A DNA stretch of 64,000 nucleotides. It comes from Symsagittifera roscoffensis (taxonomy: Eukaryota; Xenacoelomorpha; Acoela; Convolutidae). The stretch covers positions 63,680,282 through 63,744,281 of the forward strand of contig NC_087066.1 of the NCBI RefSeq assembly GCF_963678635.1, given 5' to 3'. This document shows, in pieces, positions 56,409 through 64,000 of the stretch. The notes under the pieces are model-generated. The model was not told the DNA's origin and did not search any database. It saw only the letters and a program-made list of their open reading frames with translations. Each line of letters starts with the position of its first letter. The first letter of the stretch is position 1. The position numbers and the translations under genes are program-made.

Positions 56409-56984
56409 AGTCTGAACATTGAGTCTTGCCCTCATATATGAGCTCTCTTGTTTTACCGACTTTCGTAGATTTTAAGGGGTTACACAAAATAAACTAACAA
56501 CTCGAATGAGGCACATAAAATGTTAGACTATCAGAACGTAATTTATTTCATTTTTTTTTGAGAATCTAATGATTGTGAAAATCATCATTCGTCTTTCCAC
56601 GGATATTTAAAGCAAGCTTAATGAGAACTATTATGAGAAGAAATGGCATTCATTGGGTCAATTGAAATTAGGGCCGCAAACTACGTATATTCCTAGCAAG
56701 TTCCTTTCGTCTGCCGAAAGATAAATTGTGATATAGTAAAGTAACATCTCATTTTTTCGCACCGTTTCACAAAGAAGCCAAACAGATTTATGGTTGGCGT
56801 TAACTTAAAGTTGTTTATCTAATATAAGGGTTGCCAAAACTGCCCTTAGTCTAAAAAACCAGTGTGACACAAGTATCATAATCAGAATAGTGCAAGCTGA
56901 TTCGCAAAAGTCGCAACAAAAAAGAATGTCATCTTTTGCTCTTTGGTACTAAAGGAGAAATAGTTAAAGAGAGGCAAACTTTAC

Positions 56985-57255
56985 CTCTGATGAGCTCGTG
57001 GGACTTGATGTAGACTCCACAGCCGGAGAAGCTGGCAACCCAATTGATCTGTTCCGCTTTGAAGAACATCAAGGCAGGGATGGGAATCATGGCCAACCAG
57101 CACCCGATCATGGTCGCAAAGAGACCTTTGTTCACTTTGCTCTTGAAGCAGTGGTAGTACAGAGGCCATACTATGGCCACCAGCTGGTCCATAGCACAAA
57201 CCATGACAGTGGTAGCTTGCATACCATCTATACAGTTGTACGTAATAAATTGCAC
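56985..57255 (-). CDS. Class A GPCR exon: TM3, TM4 and ECL2
   Basis: The 271-bp exon has acceptor TTTTTTCAG and donor AGAG/GTAAAG, phase 0 in and phase 1 out. It encodes TM3 (with the Cys of YNC that usually pairs with ECL2), the intracellular end AMDQLVAIVWPLYY where DRY is replaced by DQL, TM4 with the conserved Trp (GCWLAMIPIPAL), and ECL2 with its Cys (FSGCGVY). The class A fold is clear. The ligand and subfamily are not. The exons for TM1 and TM2 are expected at higher coordinates and I could not find them before 64000. Confidence 0.85.
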
Positions 57256-57930
57256 CTGAAAAAATGCCCGATTTTACACATTTGGACTGCAAAATGTATC
57301 AAGTATTGTTATGCCACGATATAAATCACGACTTGTTAATTATAATTTAGAGTTAATAAACTAGTCGAATTATAAACCAACGGAAACATTTCATCGCATC
57401 AATAAAAGTATATAACACTTCAATATTTTTGGCTGGTTGATACTTCGGCTGGTTTATATAACAAGTTTTAATCAGATGAAATTGGTTATTTGCTCTTTAA
57501 TTAAAAGAGCTATTTTATAATTATAATTTTTAGTTAATCTTGAAATACATTCGTTGTTAAGCTCAGCGGCGGATTTTTTGAGAAATACGGTCACGGGACA
57601 TAGAAAATGCAAATTTTTGATTTCAACAAGCAAACGATATATTTTTTCGTTCCGTTTTTGCCATTTACGCAGCAACTATTTAACATATACCATTCAAATT
57701 GCTAGATGAAACTATTTGGAAGCAGCTAGCCTGATCGAAAATCAGGAAGTCTTGTCTTGATACCGTAAGATTGCCAGTATCGCATAACTATTTGCAGGGG
57801 TGCTATCGCTATAAAAATATCTTCGAAAAAAACATAAGAACTAACATTTGTCGAAATTCAGTCCTTCTAATTCGAACATATGCAGAGAAAACGACAAAAA
57901 TGTGACAAAAACGTTAATAGCTGCCCGAAC
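57256..57930. other. AT-rich DNA 5' of the TM3 exon
   Basis: This is probably the start of a further receptor intron. I see no exon, RNA gene or clear repeat in this stretch. Confidence 0.4.
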
Positions 57931-58410
57931 AAAAGTAGAGCGGTTGAATAAAATGTAATTGCAAACAGCAATTGCCTTTATTGCCAAATTTTATTATCAA
58001 ACAGAGAAAATAAATAGAAGTTATGTAATACAAAGCCAAAGTATTCCAATTTTTTTGCCTTTCAGTTTTTTCTAAAAGCTTATTTTTTCACGACAAAAAC
58101 GTAAAAAACAATTTTTTTTGTTTCAATCAAAAATTTACTGTATAATGAACAAAACTTACCATTTAAGGGAACCTAACAATTAAGAAAAACTCAGACTGAA
58201 AAATAAACGTTTTTTGTTCCAATTTTCGAAGAAAACGGAATATATATTTTTAATTAATACCTGCCCAAACAAAAGTAAAGCGGTTGATTAAATTGTAATC
58301 CAAAACAACAATTGTTTTTATTGCCAGTTTTTTAATTGCCAAATTAAATAGAGAAAACAAATTGAAGTTATATAATACAAAGCCAAAGTATTCCTATTTT
58401 TGCCTTTAAG
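57931..58410. repeat. Two-copy tandem duplication of about 330 bp
   Basis: Segments at 57931-58075 and 58261-58410 share gcccgaacaaaagtagagcg-like starts, the aagccaaagtattcc word and intervening order. No coding potential. Confidence 0.65.
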
Positions 58411-59149
58411 CGTTTTTCTAAAGACTCCGTAGTGATTATTTTTATTTCAATAACCGCACTGACAAATTATATCAGTTTGAATAAAAATTTAGGCTGATAT
58501 AAAATGATCAAAATTTCAGTAACACGAATAATTCATTCCTATCAGTTTTGAATCGATTCAAATTCTTGTTTAAAAGCTTTAGTTGGAGAAAATTTTGTAT
58601 AAATTTAAAAAATTTTTGTAACTGAAATCCTAAATTTCGTAACTGACGGATTAAAATCTACTGTAAAAAAATGTTTTTCCGAAGTTGTTGAGGCTGTTTG
58701 TTTTCGTAAATCATCTACGATATCCTTTTTTTGTAAAGTTTTTTTGTCAAAGTTTTTTTGTCCAAGAAAACAAAAATTCGCTCGCCCCTATCCTGAAAAT
58801 GTCAGATTGGTTTTACTTTTTATTATCTAATAGAAATTAAGTCAGAAAAACCCCGGTTGTTGAACGGAACAGTATATTTGGACCAGTTTTTGCATTGTTT
58901 TTAATGTTCGCGGAGAAAAAAAAACTTACTACTTCATTTGAGTGATAAAAATATAAATGTTCCACTGGCCTTAAAACGTATGTCTACCTGTCCGAATAAC
59001 TTTTAACACATAGAGATTTAATTACACAAGGAAGAAGAGCAAGTTCATTCACTTTGTTTCAAAAAAGTTGAAGCTAGGATTTGCTGTTTTGAACTGTAAA
59101 TAAATCTCTGACAATTTTTTTAACATCAATTCAATAACAAAAAAAATTG

Positions 59150-60770
59150 TGCATTGCGGAGCAATAGCTGCAGAAAGTTCCGACCACAATGATCTAGGTG
59201 AACAGTTTTATAAACAAAGAAAAAACAATATTATCCTTTTTTCTTGTAAAATTATTAGATCTTTTTATGTCAAAGGCAAAGAAACCGCACTCGATTACCA
59301 TAAATAGAATTGATTAAAATTCAATATAATCAGTATCTGTAGAAATCAAAATCAAAGGCAAAGAAACCGCACTCGATTACCATAAATAGAATTGATTAAA
59401 ATTCAATTTGATCAGTATCTGCAGAAATCAAAAATATTTGATTTCAATTAAATAAAAATGGATTAAGTTTAATAATACATCAAAATCCATTGAAAGTCAA
59501 TTAAAAACTTTTTTTCCACCTCCTTGAGAAGCAAATGTCAGCACACACACAAAGTCGTTTGCACAATCTATTCAAACTAAAGTTGTTATTTTTTTTGCTA
59601 AGTTTCAACAATTTGTTTAGTGCACCTTTGATTTTTGTTTTTCATTTAATGTTACTCAAGTTTATTACCTTCAATTATTTTCCTAATTTACCTAAACTTT
59701 GGGGGCGTGGGAGGGGGCTGGTAAGGGGTCAAAAAAGTAAATTTTTTGGGGGGGGGGCTAATAAGGGGGCAAATGGAGCAAAGGGGCAAACTTTGGTGGG
59801 GGCAAAGGGAGAATTGTTGCGGGAGGGTTAATAGGGCAAAGGGGAAAACGTTGGTGGAGAGTAAGAGGCAAAGGTTGATGGGTGGTGGGGGCAAGGTGCA
59901 AAGGGCAAACCTACGTGGGAGAAGGGGCAAACGTTGACTAAGTTCAGGTTTCGAAAACGAAAACGCTTTACAGTCCCTTTGCAAAATTTGTGCATGACTC
60001 ATTCGGTAAATGCAGTAATGCTTGCAAAAATTGAACCACGCGAAACGAAAAGAAAGTGAAAAAAATCCATTTTTATATATTTTTGAATGAGTTATGATTT
60101 TTTAAACTGGATAAAAACGATGGATTACGATCAATTTTTTTCCATTTTGTTGTCAGACGGCACCATGGGAATCAATTCTATTGATAACATCTTAACAACA
60201 AAAAATCACTGTGATTGATTGATTTTTCACTTTTCTTAGATGCGCGAAATTTTGGAAGATATTGAAAGAAAGAGGGGAATTAACAGCTAAAATTACTTTA
60301 TTTTCAGTATAACTACATACTCAAACTCTCATTAAAATTACTTTGAAAAACGAAAACAAAATACATCAAAACAATTTTTGTCGACAATTTTTGTTGAGTT
60401 AGTTTTTGAAGTGCTTTTCAAATCGAATGGCGTCTGGAGACGATCTATTTGATCCTTTACCAATTTTCTGTGAGTTAGTAGAATTGATACGAAAAATTCA
60501 GTCCGACTCATAAATCTACCGATTCTTTCCAAATAAATCTCACCTGCAAATTCTAAGACCTCATCATAGTTAAAGCACATAAGAGGGGCTATTTTTTGCT
60601 TACAATTTTGTTAGGCAAAAAAAAACAGGAAAACCTTACGCCTACCGCTTTAGAGGATGGATGGAACAATAAATTCTGCCCTTTGCATATATTTATTTAA
60701 ACTTTTGAAGCAAACTACGAATTACTAGTGCTTGTGTCTGTTCAATTTTTAATTAAAGGGAAATATCTGA
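59150..60770. repeat. First copy of a second segmental duplication
   Basis: Anchors shared with 61745-63030 include tccgaccacaatgatctagg (59180), the G-rich block at 59700-59940, the gaacgaaatttcg-like region near 60240, and acgcctacc with aggatggatg (60640). Inside it an 83-86 bp segment is itself tandemly repeated (59270-59352 and 59353-59438). Confidence 0.7.
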
Positions 60771-61744
60771 CAACCTATTAATTTTAAAGATAATGATAAA
60801 TTCGATTGAAAAAACAAAACCAAAAATTGAGTTTCATGAAAAGTAAAAGGAGCCCGAAAAATAGAAGTTTTACCAAATCTGGATTTTGCCAACGCCTTTA
60901 TAATTTCAGGATTTATTTTGATCCAATTTATGAAAAAAAAATACGGCACAATTATGCCGTAGAGATATTAACTGCTCAAATGACGGTCTGTTCTTTTGCA
61001 GTTAAATGGTACTAAATAAAATCATTTAAGCTATTAGTATTACCCGTCCAATCATTGAAGCTTCTGTAATGTTTCAGAAACTTAAATATTACATTTGACT
61101 TCTAACAGTTTTGCAGTTGCATTAGGGATTCATTGAACATTATGAAAATCAGCATAACTTTACTGATTCATTGATAGAGCAATGCTGATTTTATACAAAT
61201 TGAAGAGATATATATATATTTTATTTAAGTTTTTTGTTAGTTTTTACGATTAGTGTCGAATCATCAGTTTTTCACTTCTAACGTACCCATTTGTTACCAC
61301 CAAGCCACCAAAGCTCAATATTGAGCGCCGTTATTTTATTTCTAATTTATTTCAGATTCTAGAGAAATGTTTGATTATTTTATACCTAAGGGTACATTCG
61401 GAAATCAAGCGAAAAATTAAAATTATTTTCATCTGGTTATACACAAAACCAAATGAGGCTTTTCGGGTTTCTTTTTACCTACTTGTGGGTTGCTATATTT
61501 TCTTTAGAACTGTTCTTAAGTCAGACTGCATAAAAATTGTTGCTTTGACCATTTTTTTGATGTTCAAACAGACTGTCACTTGTACCTAAAAGCTTCTAAA
61601 CTGGGCAGAAGTTTTATATAAAAAAATCGATTCTAAATTTTTTGTGTATTTTTATTTCTCAATTAACATTAAAAATAAGCAAGTTCTGGATAAGTGTAAT
61701 TATAGTATAAGGACCAGAAAGAAATATTTAGAGTTAAGCCAATT

Positions 61745-63030
61745 TAAGCAAGAACTACAGAAAACTCCGACCACAATGATCTAGGTGAACAAATTTTACA
61801 AAAAGAAAAAAATGATCTGCTTTTTTTTTGTAAATTTACTTATGCTTTCTAAGTCAAAGGCGAATGACCCGCTCTGGAGTTCCTTGAAAAAAGAAATCGA
61901 TTAAAAATGAATTTGAACATCAATGTCTATACTAGTAAAAAAAACAAAATCGATTATAATTAATTAAAAGTTGCTGTAATTGTTTTATATTGCTGTAATT
62001 TGATAATGCATTTCAAACCACTGAAATTCTACTGTAATCGATTTTTTCCTTTTGTATAGAAAAATAAAAAAATAAAATGAAGCACGTTTTATTTAAACTA
62101 AATTTGGTTACTTTTTGTTAAGTTTCAACAAAATTACTCAATTTTTTTTACCCTTAACGTGGGGGGGGGGGGGGGGGGGGGTTGGGGGAGAATAAGGTGC
62201 CAACGTTGGTGAGCGTTGAGGAGTTTAAGGTGCAAAGGGGCAAATTTAGGTGAAAGAAGGGTCAAATGTTGAGTAGGTTTAGGTTTTGAAAACGAGATGG
62301 CCGTACATTCCCTTAGCAAAATTCCTGCATTATTCATTATGCAGAAGAATTTGCAAAATTTGAACACCGCAAACAAAACCAACGTGGAAGTAAATCAATA
62401 CTTAATTGAATTTGTATGAATTATAATTATGTTTACTTGGGTAAAAACAAAGGATTATAATCGATTTTCACTATAATCATTATGTGAGATTTCGTTTCAC
62501 TTTTCGTAGATGCGGGAATTGATGAAAGAAACTGCCAGAAAGAGAAGAATTAACAGTTAGAACTGCTTTAACTTGTAGTATAACTACACATTGAGTTCTT
62601 CTTCTCATTAATTTTAATTTGAAAAACAAAAAAAGTATCAAAACAATTTTTATTGACTTTGAGTTAGTTTTTGAAATGTTTTAGAAATTTAATGACAACT
62701 GAAAACGATCCTTTGATTCTTTACAAATTTTGTTTGAGTAAGTAAAATTAACAGAAAAAAAAATACATTTGACGCATGAGTCTACCCGAATTTTTCCCAG
62801 TAGAGCACCCAGGTAAAATCTACAACATCATAATAGTTAAAGCACAGATCAAAAGCTACATTTTTTCTTACAAAAATTGCTTAGCAAAAAATCAAAATTA
62901 AAAACCTTTACGCCTACCTCTTTACAGGATGGATGAAACAAAAAAAATCTGCTCTTTGCATATACTTTTGTGTGTACTTTTGAAATTTACTACCAATTAT
63001 TTGAGCTTGTGTCTGTTCAATTTAAAAAAA
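61745..63030. repeat. Second copy of the segmental duplication
   Basis: It has the same anchor order as the first copy with an offset shrinking from about 2.58 to 2.27 kb. It contains tccgaccacaatgatctagg (61769), a run of about 20 G near 62161, and acgcctacctctttacagg (62910). Confidence 0.7.
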
Positions 63031-63419
63031 CATCAGTCAGGCTGCATAAAAAATTGGACGAAAACTATTATTTTTCAAGTACCATTGCATATAAACAATT
63101 TCTGGAAAAAGTAATGTAATTATATTAAGACTAAATAGAAATATTTAAGGCTAGGCCAATTTCTGATCAGAAAGTATATACGAACTAAACAATTTTAAGA
63201 AAACCAATGCTTTATTTAAACTTTTCGAATGAAATTTTTGATCATAAATTAGATTAAAAGTTGAAAATTAACGAGTATTTCTCGCCAAGAAAAGAAAACA
63301 AAATTGTTTGCTACGAGCATGTTTGATTGCAGTTTAGAACATCAGAAATTGCTTTAATTAAGGTTTCGTAAACGGTTTAAAACGCAATTTTTCTTTTTTG
63401 GGATTGATCCGGTACTGGA

Positions 63420-64000
63420 ACCTGATCTAAACTATATTTTATGATTGGATAAATTAAATGTTTTACCAATGTAAAGTATTTAATATTAACCAATCATGAT
63501 CCATCTAACTAACAACCCACTTATTTGTAAGTGCTGAAGTTACTTGTAATTTCAGCACCAGAGAGATTTGAATTTAACTTAGAAATTAGTTGGACTCTCC
63601 CGAGCACTTCAGCAGCCGCAATAAACCAGTATACCCTAGATCTATTGAGCCTAGCAGAGACTAGTTAAACAACCTGAGACTAGATAGTATAAGAGTAAGA
63701 TTAGGATCGGTATTAGACTAAGAAGTTGCACGAATCTATCCGGCCGAAAATAAGGTAGCGTGACGAGCAGACGGTGTACCCTATCCGAAATTACTCTATG
63801 AGTTACACACCAGCCCTAACTCATCTGGTGCGACCATAAGTCTCGAACAAGACCTTATTAGATTAGAATTAACCAAAATTAGATTAGAAATTAGACAAAA
63901 ACATTTACAAAATGTTATACGACAATAATTTAATTGAAATGTCTCTCCGACTCAATAGATCCGAGCCAATATTCCGAACCATAATAGAACTACCCGGAAT
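63420..64000. other. Compositional shift, possible LTR or leader of an element beyond the window
   Basis: From about 63420 the sequence loses the long A/T runs typical of the surrounding DNA and becomes more even in composition, with words such as agattagaa repeated and a hairpin (tgctgaa ... ttcagca, 63523-63558). No coding frame is present. The change could mark the edge of another LTR element, but I see no second copy. Confidence 0.25.

Larger units (their letters stand above)
40518..56984 (-). other. GPCR intron of about 16.5 kb between the TM4/ECL2 and TM5 exons
   Basis: The intron is phase 1, with donor AGAG/GTAAAG and acceptor TTTTTTAG/CG. It contains copies of the 534-bp family, hAT MITEs, an ATCGATTA-rich region and a 2-kb tandem duplication, all listed separately. 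The remaining parts (40518-41127, 41823-42708, 43700-44100, 46570-47880, 48070-48830, 50960-51620, 53710-54920, 56409-56984) are AT-rich with no gene that I can support. Confidence 0.75.

Noticed and set aside
59688-60002. Pro/Leu-rich minus-strand frame
   Set aside because: It is the complement of a G-rich repeat block and lacks protein-like features.
60338-60600. Candidate upstream GPCR exon on the minus strand ending in a good donor (gcag/gtgaga)
   Set aside because: The encoded residues are not membrane-like, and the corresponding position in the duplicated copy at 62.6-62.8 kb has lost the donor and the frame.

Overview
The window looks like AT-rich DNA from an invertebrate animal. It holds a host receptor gene with very long introns, two complete LTR retrotransposons (one Gypsy, one BEL/Pao), a Polinton/Maverick-type DNA polymerase gene, hAT-type MITEs and a large amount of satellite-like repeat. 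I cannot name the species. The Gypsy Gag and Pol types, the BEL/Pao element and the endonuclease VII-containing family B polymerase occur together in crustaceans, cnidarians and similar animals, so 'invertebrate metazoan, possibly a crustacean' is as far as I go. There is no bacterial-type operon structure, no CRISPR array, no rRNA and no convincing free-standing tRNA.

Layout. 1-5824 (+): a protein-primed family B DNA polymerase gene. It is preceded by a 198-bp tandem repeat rich in E2F-like motifs, broken by two frameshifts, and interrupted by a probable intron filled with an A/T/G satellite. 6350-6520: a GGGATC-rich repeat ending in a poly-C run. 6540-13570 (-): remains of an unidentified reading frame, split by a 6.56-kb Gypsy element (6937-13498, +) with a perfect 5-bp target duplication. 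14145-57255 (-): four exons of a class A GPCR with exactly matching splice phases (TM3-TM4, TM5, TM6, TM7). They span 43 kb, and the exons for TM1-TM2 are not in view. The second of the three introns carries a BEL/Pao element (20750-29815, -) with 485-bp LTRs that show no difference where read, a perfect GGGCC target duplication and an open gag-pol frame interrupted by a single stop codon.

The rest of the receptor introns and the 5' flank is repeat-derived. A palindrome-rich family of about 534 bp occurs as a five-unit array (35151-37834), as scattered direct and inverted copies, and as an older array mixing full and half units (17290-20260). A 436-bp hAT MITE (55973-56408) has a perfect 8-bp target duplication. 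Several 2-kb segments are tandemly duplicated (48.8-53.7 kb and 59.1-63.0 kb).

Strongest leads. (1) The BEL/Pao leader holds three repeated units whose 11-bp stems stay paired through four compensated base changes. (2) The same element carries Pol III-type A and B boxes in its LTR. (3) The GPCR lacks the usual DRY, CWxP and NPxxY motifs, and its C-terminal codons begin a minisatellite. (4) E2F-like motifs are arrayed upstream of the virus-type polymerase. (5) The Gypsy gag start codon straddles the LTR/primer-binding-site junction. The elements appear to be independent residents and not a single pathway; what links them is nesting inside and beside the receptor gene.
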